Shown here one piece after another: positions 1 to 7,430 of a DNA stretch of 34,993 bases. Source of the stretch: Moraxella sp. GTDB taxonomy: Bacteria; Pseudomonadota; Gammaproteobacteria; Pseudomonadales; Moraxellaceae. Below the pieces are notes generated by a model. The model did no database searches. It saw nothing but the letters and a program-made list of their open reading frames with translations, and was not told the origin of the DNA. Position numbers and translations under genes: made by a program. Within the stretch, counting starts at the first letter, position 1, and each line of letters begins with the position of its first letter. The stretch covers positions 1-34,993 of the forward strand of contig JAUNEE010000012.1 in NCBI GenBank assembly GCA_030525705.1, read 5' to 3'.

Positions 1-804
1 ACACCCGCACCCATCACACCCAGCCCAACCCCCACACCTACGCATAACCCGCCGCCCATCACCCGAGGATTTGACCCCTATTACTATCCCATCTGGTCGC
101 AAGAAAGATATGACAATTTTGGAGCGACAGCAACACTGCATGGCTTAACTGTAAACGGTGCTGTTGCAGGCAGTACCGTCATTGACTTGAAAAAGCTGGA
201 CAATGGCATACACACCTATAAAACCGTTACCGACTACGAAAGCAACGTATCACTAAGCACCGCCGACACCGAAATTATCCGCATCTACAAACAGCCCAAC
301 TCCATCGTTATTGGACGTGGCGCTACCCATTATAAGATTGGTGACACAACCTTTACCACGGACAAAGCACATGGTTTGGATATGGAATATATGGTTGGCA
401 ATGCCACCACCAAGTTGCCCGAATATGGTGCAGGCACTTACCACTACACAGGTAAGGCATTTGACCGTGACAGCGAGGGCAGCTTTAAGTACCAAATCAA
501 CTTTGACAATAAACAGGGCGAGGGGGAAATCACGCTAGACGGACACACCATCACCCTACTACCCTACATCATAGACGGCAATCCGCTCCTTAGCGTTTAT
601 CATCTAGGCACAGATGCCGATGTTACCTTTAAAGGCTTTGGTATCTTAGGCGGTGTCAAAAGCACTGACCCAAACTGGAAAGGCGAGTATTATAAGCTTG
701 GTATTTTTGGTAATAACGCCCAAGAAGTCGCAGGTCATATCGGTGTTAGCGATGGTATTGCAGGAAATAACAATGATATTTTGTTTGGTGGCAGCACCAA
801 ATAA
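1..804 (+). CDS. Surface lipoprotein with TbpB/fHbp-like barrel domain (5' partial)
   Basis: The frame is open from the first base of the window, so the start, signal peptide and lipobox lie upstream. The first visible residues are a Pro/Thr-rich linker (TPAPITPSPTPTPT), typical of the tether of a surface lipoprotein. The rest is a beta-rich domain ending in LGIFGNNAQEVAGHIG, the signature at the end of transferrin-binding-protein-B/factor-H-binding-protein-type barrels. It shares blocks with the next gene: QPNSIV, VGNAT-KLP, DSEG-F-Y-I-F and GIFGNNA-EVAGHI, so the two are tandem paralogues. In Moraxella and Neisseria such proteins are moved to the cell surface by Slam translocators; the ligand cannot be read from the sequence. 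A TTG at 187 lies inside the domain and is not a credible start. A strong hairpin terminator follows the stop. Confidence 0.8.
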   Translation, partial: TPAPITPSPTPTPTHNPPPITRGFDPYYYPIWSQERYDNFGATATLHGLTVNGAVAGSTVIDLKKLDNGIHTYKTVTDYESNVSLSTADTEIIRIYKQPNSIVIGRGATHYKIGDTTFTTDKAHGLDMEYMVGNATTKLPEYGAGTYHYTGKAFDRDSEGSFKYQINFDNKQGEGEITLDGHTITLLPYIIDGNPLLSVYHLGTDADVTFKGFGILGGVKSTDPNWKGEYYKLGIFGNNAQEVAGHIGVSDGIAGNNNDILFGGSTK

Positions 805-810
805 TCATCA

Positions 811-848
811 AAAAAAACAACGCATCGACAGTATGCGTTGTTTTTTAT
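811..848 (+). terminator. Rho-independent terminator after first lipoprotein gene
   Basis: The arms AACAACGCAT and ATGCGTTGTT are perfectly complementary around a 7-nt loop and are followed by a T tract (841-846). The hairpin starts 6 nt after the stop codon. The A tract on the other arm could let it work in both directions. Confidence 0.85.
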
Positions 849-919
849 TTCAAATAATCCTTTGTTAACCCCTAAAACCCAAAAACTGTCTCAAAAAACA
901 ACAACTTTTACCCCTTGTG

Positions 920-948
920 TTGCATTAAAAGTTTCAATCCTTCATAAT
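920..948 (+). promoter_or_regulatory. Candidate sigma-70 promoter for second lipoprotein gene
   Basis: TTGCAT at 920-925 and CATAAT at 943-948 are separated by 17 bp. The pair is the best match in the gap between the two lipoprotein genes and would give a leader of about 50 nt. The second paralogue therefore probably has its own promoter. Confidence 0.5.
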
Positions 949-951
949 AAA

Positions 952-976
952 AATGCACAACATACATATGTGCATT
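952..976 (+). repeat. Perfect inverted repeat in lipoprotein leader
   Basis: AATGCACA (952-959) and TGTGCATT (969-976) are perfect 8-bp arms separated by 9 bp. The repeat lies just downstream of the proposed -10 box, at or just after the expected transcription start. It could be an operator for a dimeric repressor or a leader hairpin. It does not match a Fur box that I would recognise. Confidence 0.5.
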
Positions 977-1004
977 CTTAATAATCATCACAAGGAACAT
1001 CATC

Positions 1005-1955
1005 ATGAAAAAGACCTTTCTTCATATCACTTTAGGCATGAGTGCTTTCGCTTTGGCGGCATGCAGCAGTGGTGGAAACAGCAGTAACCATGCCGCTTCC
1101 ACCACACCTGTGGTTAACCCAGCCCCAACCACAGGCGGCACAGCAGGGACAAACAACAATACAGGAAATAATGCAAGCACCAACACAGGCGGTACGACCA
1201 CAGGCAATACAGCAAGCACCAACACCACCCAGCCCACCAGCAAAGTCACAGATACGTACTCTTTTGTCCTATCCCAAGAAGAAATCGATGACATCAAAGA
1301 AGAGCTGGGTGCCAGTGCCGTCAGTCAGCCCACCGTCACCATAGATGGTAAGGCACATGGCTTAAACCTAGAACTAAATAAACTCCCTCAAGGTTTAAGT
1401 AATAGAACGGTCGTCTCCAACCTGACCGCCACCATCAACAATCAAGCTCACACCGTGCGTATAAACGAAACTGTGCGTGCTTATCACCAGCCCAACTCCA
1501 TCGTGCTTGGTTCCAGATTTGAGGGTGCGACAGTCTCTGGTGCTAGCCTAAACAAGACCATCGCAGGGGACAAAGAAGTCAGCTTTCACTACGTCACAGG
1601 CAATGCCACAAAAACACTACCGACCGCAGGCACATTTAATTACAGCGGCAAGTCTTTTGACATCGACAGTGAAGGCACGTTTAATTATGCCATCAATTTC
1701 GCCAGTAAAACTGGGCAAGGCAGCGTCGCCTTGGACGGCAAATCCATCAGCCTAGAAGAGGGCAGAATCATACCTTATACATTCACCGAGAATGGCAAAA
1801 CTCACTTTGAGGGCTATGGCATCTCGGGTGCAACCAATGGTGCAGATAACGGCGGCTACACATTAGGTATCTTCGGCAACAACGCTGAAGAGGTGGCAGG
1901 TCACATCAACTCTACCACAGGTAATGGCATCGGCTTTGGCGGTGTAAAAAAATAA
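1005..1955 (+). CDS. Slam-dependent-type surface lipoprotein, TbpB/fHbp-like barrel
   Basis: The 316-aa protein begins with a lipoprotein signal peptide (MKKTFLHITLGMSAFALAAC) with lipobox LAAC and predicted lipid attachment at Cys20. Residues about 21-80 are a Gly/Thr/Asn/Ser-rich linker built from imperfect repeats of TGNTASTNT type. The remainder is a beta-rich domain whose end, LGIFGNNAEEVAGHI, is characteristic of TbpB/fHbp-like barrels. Family members are exposed on the outer membrane and usually bind host proteins or haem; the ligand is unknown here. AAGGAA precedes the ATG at a good distance. It is paralogous to the partial gene at the window start, has its own promoter-like sequence and inverted repeat, and ends in a strong terminator. 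The repeat-rich linker could vary in length between strains. Confidence 0.85.
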   Translation: MKKTFLHITLGMSAFALAACSSGGNSSNHAASTTPVVNPAPTTGGTAGTNNNTGNNASTNTGGTTTGNTASTNTTQPTSKVTDTYSFVLSQEEIDDIKEELGASAVSQPTVTIDGKAHGLNLELNKLPQGLSNRTVVSNLTATINNQAHTVRINETVRAYHQPNSIVLGSRFEGATVSGASLNKTIAGDKEVSFHYVTGNATKTLPTAGTFNYSGKSFDIDSEGTFNYAINFASKTGQGSVALDGKSISLEEGRIIPYTFTENGKTHFEGYGISGATNGADNGGYTLGIFGNNAEEVAGHINSTTGNGIGFGGVKK

Positions 1956-1965
1956 AGCCCCGTTA

Positions 1966-2006
1966 AAAACACGCCAAGCTTATGACTTGGCGTGTTTTAT
2001 TTTTTA
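1966..2006 (+). terminator. Bidirectional terminator between lipoprotein gene and mrp
   Basis: AAAACACGCCAAG (1966-1978) and CTTGGCGTGTTTT (1986-1998) form a perfect 13-bp stem with a 7-nt loop and T/A tracts on both sides. It sits between two convergent genes and can serve both. The mrp stop codon falls at its right edge. Confidence 0.85.
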
Positions 2007-3113
2007 AAAAATCCGTGTCTCGTCCTTGGGCTTGGCAAAGGGTATTACCGCCTCCGCCACCTGACGGGCGATGGCGTGATAATGCTCGCCTACGTGGCTG
2101 TCTTTATCCAGTGCCACAGGCACCCCTTTGTCCATGGTTTCACGGATAGATACCGTCAAAGGCAGCTGCCCTAAAAGCGGGACGCCATACTGCTGCGCGA
2201 TAAGCCGTCCACCGTCCGCACCGAAAATCGGTTCACTGTGACCGCACTGGCTACAGGTGTACATCGCCATATTTTCAATAACACCTAAAATCGGAATGTG
2301 CGTTTTTTCGAACAACGCCATGCCCTTTTTCACATCAAGCAGGGCAATGTGCTGCGGCGTGGTGACGATGATGGCGGCGGTGATGGGAATTTTTTGGGCA
2401 AGCGACAGCTGAATGTCGCCCGTCCCAGGGGGCATATCAATCAGCAAATAATCCAAATGCCCAAAGGCGGTGTCATTAAACATCTGCATTAACGCACCTG
2501 TCGCCTTAATCCCCCGCCACGCAATCGGCGTTCCACCATCATCGATGAGACTGCCAATGGACATCATCGGCATACCGTAGGCATCAATCGGTACGAACTG
2601 CCCATTTTCCACCACAGGCTTCACACCTGCCACGCCCAGCATATCTGGCAAAGATGGACCATAAATATCCGCATCTAACAATCCCACCCGATACCCCGCC
2701 GCCTTTAATGCCAGCGCCAAATTCACCGCCGTGGTGGATTTGCCCACGCCCCCTTTGCCTGACGCAATGGCAATAATGTGGCGAATGCGTGGGTGTGGCG
2801 GCAGTCTGTCTTGGGCGGCAGGCTTATGCACGCCCACACCCCCTGCGTCATATAAGGTGACGTTCATATTCATCTCAGGCACACCGATGGCATACAGACG
2901 CTCGCCCAGCTCCGCATGAACTTGCTCGGGGCTGATGGTCTTTGGCAGACGCACAGACAACGCCAAGACCCCCTTTTCATCTAACGCACAGCTGGTTACG
3001 TCATTTTTCAAGACATAATCCCCGAGCGTATACGCATAAACCACGTCACGGGCTTGTTGCTCTAATTGATGCAATTCTTGTGTATCTTTTGTTTTATTTT
3101 TTTTAAAAAACAT
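2004..3113 (-). CDS. mrp: Mrp/ApbC (NBP35-type) iron-sulfur cluster carrier ATPase
   Basis: A cytoplasmic P-loop ATPase of the Mrp/NBP35 family that binds a labile 4Fe-4S cluster and passes it to apoproteins. The deviant Walker A GKGGVGKST lies near residue 118 and is followed by the family's LLDADIYGPSLPDMLG segment. The C-terminal MYTCSQCGH supplies the CxxC ligands for a bridging cluster. An N-terminal MIP18-like domain (about residues 15-95) is present, as in most proteobacterial Mrp proteins. I place the start at 3113 (MFFKKNKTKD), giving 369 aa, which is normal. A start at 3179 would add a hydrophobic 22-residue stretch unlike any Mrp. No strong ribosome-binding site is visible. The gene is transcribed divergently from lon. 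Confidence 0.92.
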   Translation of the reverse strand: MFFKKNKTKDTQELHQLEQQARDVVYAYTLGDYVLKNDVTSCALDEKGVLALSVRLPKTISPEQVHAELGERLYAIGVPEMNMNVTLYDAGGVGVHKPAAQDRLPPHPRIRHIIAIASGKGGVGKSTTAVNLALALKAAGYRVGLLDADIYGPSLPDMLGVAGVKPVVENGQFVPIDAYGMPMMSIGSLIDDGGTPIAWRGIKATGALMQMFNDTAFGHLDYLLIDMPPGTGDIQLSLAQKIPITAAIIVTTPQHIALLDVKKGMALFEKTHIPILGVIENMAMYTCSQCGHSEPIFGADGGRLIAQQYGVPLLGQLPLTVSIRETMDKGVPVALDKDSHVGEHYHAIARQVAEAVIPFAKPKDETRIF

Positions 3114-3238
3114 AAACAGCACCCAAAAAAACAGATTGGTGAAAAAAATAGCACATCGCCATCTGGTGCATTGTAACACAGCTTGGGCATGAACACAGCC
3201 ACCCTAAAAATGAAACTGCACGAAAAACAAAAAAATGG

Positions 3239-3266
3239 CTTGTATTTTTTTTGGTACACCCCATTA
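3239..3266 (+). promoter_or_regulatory. Sigma-32-like (heat-shock) promoter of lon
   Basis: CTTGTAT (3239-3245) and CCCCATTA (3259-3266) are 13 bp apart. This fits the RpoH promoter pattern CTTGAAA - 13 to 15 bp - CCCCATnTA, including the diagnostic CCCCAT box. Transcription would start near 3273, about 14 nt before the AAGGAG ribosome-binding site. Lon is a classic heat-shock protein, so context supports the match. Confidence 0.65.
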
Positions 3267-3298
3267 AGCACCCATAAGAAAATGACAAGGAGTACGCC

Positions 3299-5728
3299 AT
3301 GAGCGACCAAACCCCTACCACCCCGCATTCATTGCCCTTACTGGCGGTGCGTGATGTCGTGGTTTATCCTGATACGCAGATTGCGATTTTTGTCGGTCGA
3401 GAACAATCCATCAAAGCCGTAGAATTTGCCCAAGAAGAATACGAGGGTGAGATTCTACTCGTTTCCCAAAAAGACTCCCTTTCTGAGAACATTGACCCAA
3501 ACAATCTCCACACCCACGGCACAGTCTGCCGTATCATTAGCACCATGCCCCATGATACAGATAAAGACTGCCTAAAAGTCCTGCTTGAGGGTGTTTCTCG
3601 GGCTAAGGTTTTAGCGGTGATTGATACCATCGCAGGTTATCCTTTGTTCGGTGAGTGGCTGCCTGCCACGCTGTCAGACAGCTTCGATGACGAAGAGGCA
3701 AACGCCCGTGCCGATATGCTATTACAGCTGTTCGCAGAATATGCCGACAACAACCTACGCTCGCCCCGTGAGCTGGTGAAAGTCGCAGGCGGACTGGGCA
3801 GTTTGCCAAAGCTTATCTATTTTATCGCCACTCGCACCAACCTTGACCTAAATAAAAAGCTGGAGCTTTTGGCAAATGATAATCTCTCCGAGCTGTATGA
3901 CAGCTTGGTGGAGCATTTGGTCGCCCAAAAAACCGAGCAAGACATCGAAAGCGAACTCCAAGAAGCCGTCCGCCGTCAGATGGAATCCAACCAACGTGAA
4001 TATTTTTTAAATGAAAAAATGAAAGCCATCAAAACCGAGCTTTCCGACATGAATGACGGTTTAGATGATGACGATAACGAACTTGAAAAACGCCTAAGCG
4101 AGGCGGATTTGCCTGAGGCGGTACGTAAAAAAGCTGACACAGAATTTAAAAAATTAAAAATGATGCCTGCGTCCTCATCTGAGGCGTCCGTGGTGCGAGG
4201 CTATCTTGAGTGGATTTTAGATACGCCGTGGAAAAAAACCACCAAAGCCACCACCAAGCTCGACCGTGCCAAAGAAATCCTAGACGCTGACCACTACGGG
4301 TTAGATGATGTTAAGGACCGCATTTTAGAGTACTTGGCGGTGCAGTCACGTGTGAAAAAACTCAACGGTCCGATTTTGTGCTTGGTTGGACCTCCAGGAG
4401 TGGGCAAAACCAGTCTGGGTGAGAGCATTGCCAAAGCCACGGGCAGAAAATTCGTGCGTATGGCATTGGGTGGCGTGCGTGACGAGGCGGAAATCCGTGG
4501 ACATAGACGCACCTATATCGGTGCGATGCCAGGGAAAATCGTGCAGTCTTTGGCGAAAGTTGAGACCAAAAATCCGCTGTTTTTGTTAGATGAAATCGAC
4601 AAAATGGCACAGGATTTTCGGGGTGACCCTGCGTCCGCACTCTTAGAAGTGCTTGACCCCTCGCAGAACTCAAGCTTTAACGACCACTACCTTGACCTTG
4701 ATTTGGATTTATCGGAGGTGATGTTCATCTGCACCGCCAACAGCATGAACATTCCGCCTGCCTTGCTTGACCGTATGGAGGTGATTCGCCTGCCGGGTTA
4801 TACCGAAGACGAGAAACTGGCGATTGCCCAGAACTACCTTACCCCAAAAGCCCTAGAACAAAACGGGCTAAACAAAGGCGAGCTGGACATCACAGAAGAA
4901 GCACTCACCAGTATCATTCGTCACTATACCCGTGAAGCAGGCGTACGCAGCCTAGAACGAGAAATCAATAAAATCAGCCGAAAAGCCGTGCGTTCACAAG
5001 TAGAAACTTATGGCGTCAAGCCCAAAAAAGGCACAAAAATCAACCCCATCAGCGTCAATGATGACAACATCTCTGACTTTTTGGGCGTCAAACCCTTTGA
5101 TTATGGCTTGGCAGAAAAAGACGCTGAAGTCGGACGCATTACAGGACTTGCGTGGACCTCTGTCGGGGGCGAGCTTTTGACCATCGAATCTGTAACCATG
5201 GCGGGCAAAGGCGAGCTGACCTTCACAGGCTCGCTCGGGGACGTCATGAAAGAATCTATCCGTGCCGCCATGAGCGTGGTGCGTGCAGGCGGTGACCGCT
5301 TTGGCATTAGTTATGACAAAGTAAAAAACACGGACATTCATGTGCATATGCCCGAAGGTGCTACCCCAAAAGACGGCCCGTCCGCAGGTATCGCCCTGAC
5401 CACGGCACTGGTGTCTGCCTTGACAGGCATTGCCATTCGTCCTGACATCGCCATGACGGGCGAGGTGACCCTGCGTGGCAAGGTCTTGCGTATCGGCGGT
5501 TTAAAAGAAAAGCTTTTGGCGGCACACCGCGGGGGCATTCGTCATGTGCTTATCCCAAAAGCCAACGAGCGTGACCTTGTAGAAATCCCCGACAACGTCA
5601 AAGAGGGCTTAAAAATCCAAACGGTAGAAACCATCGATGAGGTCTTAAAAGAGGCGCTAGTCTCACCGCTGATACCCCTAACCCCACAGCTGGCGGAAAA
5701 CAAAGAAGACGCCGTGCGTATCAACTAA
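3299..5728 (+). CDS. lon: ATP-dependent serine protease Lon (La)
   Basis: An 809-aa cytosolic AAA+ protease that unfolds and degrades misfolded and regulatory proteins. The LON N-terminal domain opens with LPLLAVRDVVVYP; a coiled helical linker follows to about residue 300. Walker A GPPGVGKT lies at residues 364-371 and Walker B LFLLDEIDKM near 430. The C-terminal protease domain has catalytic Ser695 in DGPSAG and Lys738 in GGLKEKLLAA, spaced 43 residues apart as in E. coli Lon. Length is normal for LonA. The ATG is preceded by AAGGAG. An RpoH-like promoter lies upstream and a terminator follows the stop, so it is probably a single-gene unit induced by heat. In many proteobacteria lon follows clpX; here it is separate. 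Confidence 0.98.
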   Translation: MSDQTPTTPHSLPLLAVRDVVVYPDTQIAIFVGREQSIKAVEFAQEEYEGEILLVSQKDSLSENIDPNNLHTHGTVCRIISTMPHDTDKDCLKVLLEGVSRAKVLAVIDTIAGYPLFGEWLPATLSDSFDDEEANARADMLLQLFAEYADNNLRSPRELVKVAGGLGSLPKLIYFIATRTNLDLNKKLELLANDNLSELYDSLVEHLVAQKTEQDIESELQEAVRRQMESNQREYFLNEKMKAIKTELSDMNDGLDDDDNELEKRLSEADLPEAVRKKADTEFKKLKMMPASSSEASVVRGYLEWILDTPWKKTTKATTKLDRAKEILDADHYGLDDVKDRILEYLAVQSRVKKLNGPILCLVGPPGVGKTSLGESIAKATGRKFVRMALGGVRDEAEIRGHRRTYIGAMPGKIVQSLAKVETKNPLFLLDEIDKMAQDFRGDPASALLEVLDPSQNSSFNDHYLDLDLDLSEVMFICTANSMNIPPALLDRMEVIRLPGYTEDEKLAIAQNYLTPKALEQNGLNKGELDITEEALTSIIRHYTREAGVRSLEREINKISRKAVRSQVETYGVKPKKGTKINPISVNDDNISDFLGVKPFDYGLAEKDAEVGRITGLAWTSVGGELLTIESVTMAGKGELTFTGSLGDVMKESIRAAMSVVRAGGDRFGISYDKVKNTDIHVHMPEGATPKDGPSAGIALTTALVSALTGIAIRPDIAMTGEVTLRGKVLRIGGLKEKLLAAHRGGIRHVLIPKANERDLVEIPDNVKEGLKIQTVETIDEVLKEALVSPLIPLTPQLAENKEDAVRIN

Positions 5729-5730
5729 CC

Positions 5731-5762
5731 AAAAAAACGTCACTTTCGGGTGGCGTTTTTTA
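5731..5762 (+). terminator. Rho-independent terminator of lon
   Basis: The arms AAAAAACGTCAC and GTGGCGTTTTTT pair with one G-U wobble around a 5-nt loop and end in a T run. The hairpin starts 2 nt after the lon stop codon. Confidence 0.85.
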
Positions 5763-5774
5763 TGATGAGAAATT

Positions 5775-5803
5775 TTGCCAAACTCATGAATTTTGTGTAA
5801 AAT
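5775..5803 (+). promoter_or_regulatory. Candidate sigma-70 promoter of yciB
   Basis: TTGCCA (5775-5780) and TAAAAT (5798-5803) are separated by exactly 17 bp. The pair lies just after the lon terminator and 34 bp before the yciB start, so yciB would have a short leader of about 27 nt. Confidence 0.55.
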
Positions 5804-5836
5804 AGTCAGATTTGCCAAGTCAACCGCCAAAAACCT

Positions 5837-6454
5837 ATGAAAGCCTTACTTGATTTTATTCCGCTGATTTTGTTTTTTTATTTATATAAAACCAGCGACC
5901 CAAAAGACACCACGCATCCGCTTTTACGACTATTTGGCACAGCAGGCGAAAACAACAACCACATTTTAGTCGCCACCACGGGGCTGATTTTATCCATGCT
6001 TGTGGTGTATGGCATTTTATTTATCACCCAAAAATTTCGCCTAGAAAAACAGCAATGGTTCGTACTGTTAATGACGGTGGTGTTCGGTGGGATTACCCTA
6101 GCTTTAAGTGATGATTATTATATCCGCTTAAAAGCGGTGATTATTAACCTTGTTTTTGCGACGGGTTTTTTAATTTCGCCCTTCTTTTTCAAAAACAAAA
6201 CCCCCGCCATAAAAAAACTGTTCGAGCCCATCCTTGATTTGTCCGAAAAAGGCTGGGTAAAATTAAACCTAGCGTGGGCAGGTATGTTTTTTATGATGGC
6301 AGGTCTGCACGCCTTTTTCGCCTTTGTCTTTGCCGAGGGACGTTACTGGGGCGAGTTCACCGCTTTCGGGGACATGGCGGTGATGATGGTATTTGTGGTG
6401 GGTATGTTTATCGTTTTAAGAAAACGGTTTAAATTAGACCCCCCGAACGGCTAA
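5837..6454 (+). CDS. yciB: Inner-membrane septation protein YciB/IspZ family
   Basis: A 205-aa polytopic inner-membrane protein. The opening MKALLDFIPLILFFYLYK is the family's hallmark N-terminus. Several hydrophobic segments follow (about residues 5-20, 40-62, 75-90, 100-118, 145-170 and 177-195), with the conserved block GWVKLNLAWAGMFFMMAGLHAF between the last ones. YciB (also called IspZ or septation protein A) is linked to envelope integrity and cell division; its biochemical role is poorly defined. In enterobacteria yciB sits beside yciI, and here yciI follows too, so the pairing is conserved. There is no strong ribosome-binding site in front of the ATG. Confidence 0.93.
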   Translation: MKALLDFIPLILFFYLYKTSDPKDTTHPLLRLFGTAGENNNHILVATTGLILSMLVVYGILFITQKFRLEKQQWFVLLMTVVFGGITLALSDDYYIRLKAVIINLVFATGFLISPFFFKNKTPAIKKLFEPILDLSEKGWVKLNLAWAGMFFMMAGLHAFFAFVFAEGRYWGEFTAFGDMAVMMVFVVGMFIVLRKRFKLDPPNG

Positions 6455-6547
6455 TACCAAAAACCAAAACACCCTATTTATACCATTGAACGCCTAATTC
6501 TTCTTATTGGCATTTATCTTTATTAAGTTTAATTAAAAGGACAGCTC

Positions 6548-6838
6548 ATGCCTTTATTTGTTATCATCGGTTTTGATGTCGCAAACAGTGCTGACGCCCG
6601 TGCCGCTGCACGCCCTGCCCATGTCGCTCGCCTAGAAACCTTAGCCTCTGAGGGCAGACTGGTGCTGGCAGGACCAACCCCCATCGCCCACGGTGACTCT
6701 ACCATGAGTGGCAGCGTCATCGTGGCGGACTTTGCCGATGAAAAAGACTGTCAAGCTTGGGTTGACGCTGAGCCTTATCTTGCTCATGGTGTTTATAGCC
6801 ATGTACAAATCCGCCCCTTTGTGAAGGTGTTGCCATGA
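6548..6838 (+). CDS. yciI: YciI family protein (ferredoxin-like dimer)
   Basis: A 96-aa protein of the YciI/YCII fold, a small dimeric alpha-beta barrel distantly related to muconolactone isomerase and dehydrochlorinases. It has the family pattern: an N-terminal beta strand (MPLFVIIGFDV), R-AHVARLETLASEGRLVLAGP with the conserved His and Gly, and the DFADEKDCQAWVDAEPYL-HGVY motif with the proposed active-site Asp and His. Its true substrate is not known for any close relative. AAAAGGA precedes the ATG. The stop overlaps the next gene's start by 4 bp (ATGA), so translation of the two is probably coupled. Confidence 0.92.
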   Translation: MPLFVIIGFDVANSADARAAARPAHVARLETLASEGRLVLAGPTPIAHGDSTMSGSVIVADFADEKDCQAWVDAEPYLAHGVYSHVQIRPFVKVLP

Positions 6839-7428
6839 TGTACCTAAAAAAAACCGCCTTGACTGTCGCTCTGCTTGCCTGCCTGCCTGCTTTGGCACAA
6901 CAAAGCACGCCAACCACATTCGCCAGTGCGTTTAGCGAACAAACCACAAGCACTGCCCCAAAACCCGCAGAAACACCCAAACCAACAAACACAGCCGAAG
7001 CCCCAAAGCCTGAGACCGCCGCACAAAATCAAGCCCAAAACACCGCCCAAACAGAGGTTAAATCCCCCAACGCCCCTGCTGATAACAAGCCCCAAACTAA
7101 CACACAAAGCACTAAAACAGACAGCGAAGCAGACGCTGACGCAACAACCATCAACATAGCCGATGTCCCCGCCAATCCGCACAACCCCGAAAATCCCACC
7201 CTGCTAGACGCCATCACCCCTGATGACAGCGAGCTTTCCCGTGCCAACACCGAGCTTTTGGCAAAAAATGCTGAGCTAACCCGTCAAGTGGACGACCTCA
7301 CCACACAAGTGAACGTCCTCACCGAAGAAAGAAGCGGACAGCTGTTCGCCTACGGGGTCATCACCACGATACTGGCGATGTTGCTTGGTTTTATTCTCGC
7401 CAAACTCATTTCACGTCAGCGTTGGTAG
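6835..7428 (+). CDS. Exported protein with low-complexity linker, coiled coil and C-terminal membrane anchor
   Basis: A 197-aa protein with an N-terminal signal peptide (MMYLKKTALTVALLACLPALA, likely cut before QQ). An Ala/Pro/Thr/Asn/Gln-rich region follows (about 25-110), then an acidic segment, then a coiled coil (about 133-165, heptads SRANTELLAKNAELTRQVDD). It closes with one membrane helix (about 170-190) ending in AKLISRQRW. The coiled coil plus anchor plus basic/Trp end resembles the C-terminal half of the bacterial SH3-and-anchor (YgiM-like) proteins, but no SH3 domain is present. It would be fixed in the inner membrane with most of the chain in the periplasm. The start overlaps the yciI stop; GAAGGTG is the probable ribosome-binding site. 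Function unknown. Confidence 0.85.
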   Translation: MMYLKKTALTVALLACLPALAQQSTPTTFASAFSEQTTSTAPKPAETPKPTNTAEAPKPETAAQNQAQNTAQTEVKSPNAPADNKPQTNTQSTKTDSEADADATTINIADVPANPHNPENPTLLDAITPDDSELSRANTELLAKNAELTRQVDDLTTQVNVLTEERSGQLFAYGVITTILAMLLGFILAKLISRQRW

Positions 7429-7430
7429 TC

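Noticed and set aside
1141..1250. CRISPR-like repeats in the lipoprotein linker
   Set aside because: The repeats are imperfect, in frame, and encode Gly/Thr/Asn units; no spacers.
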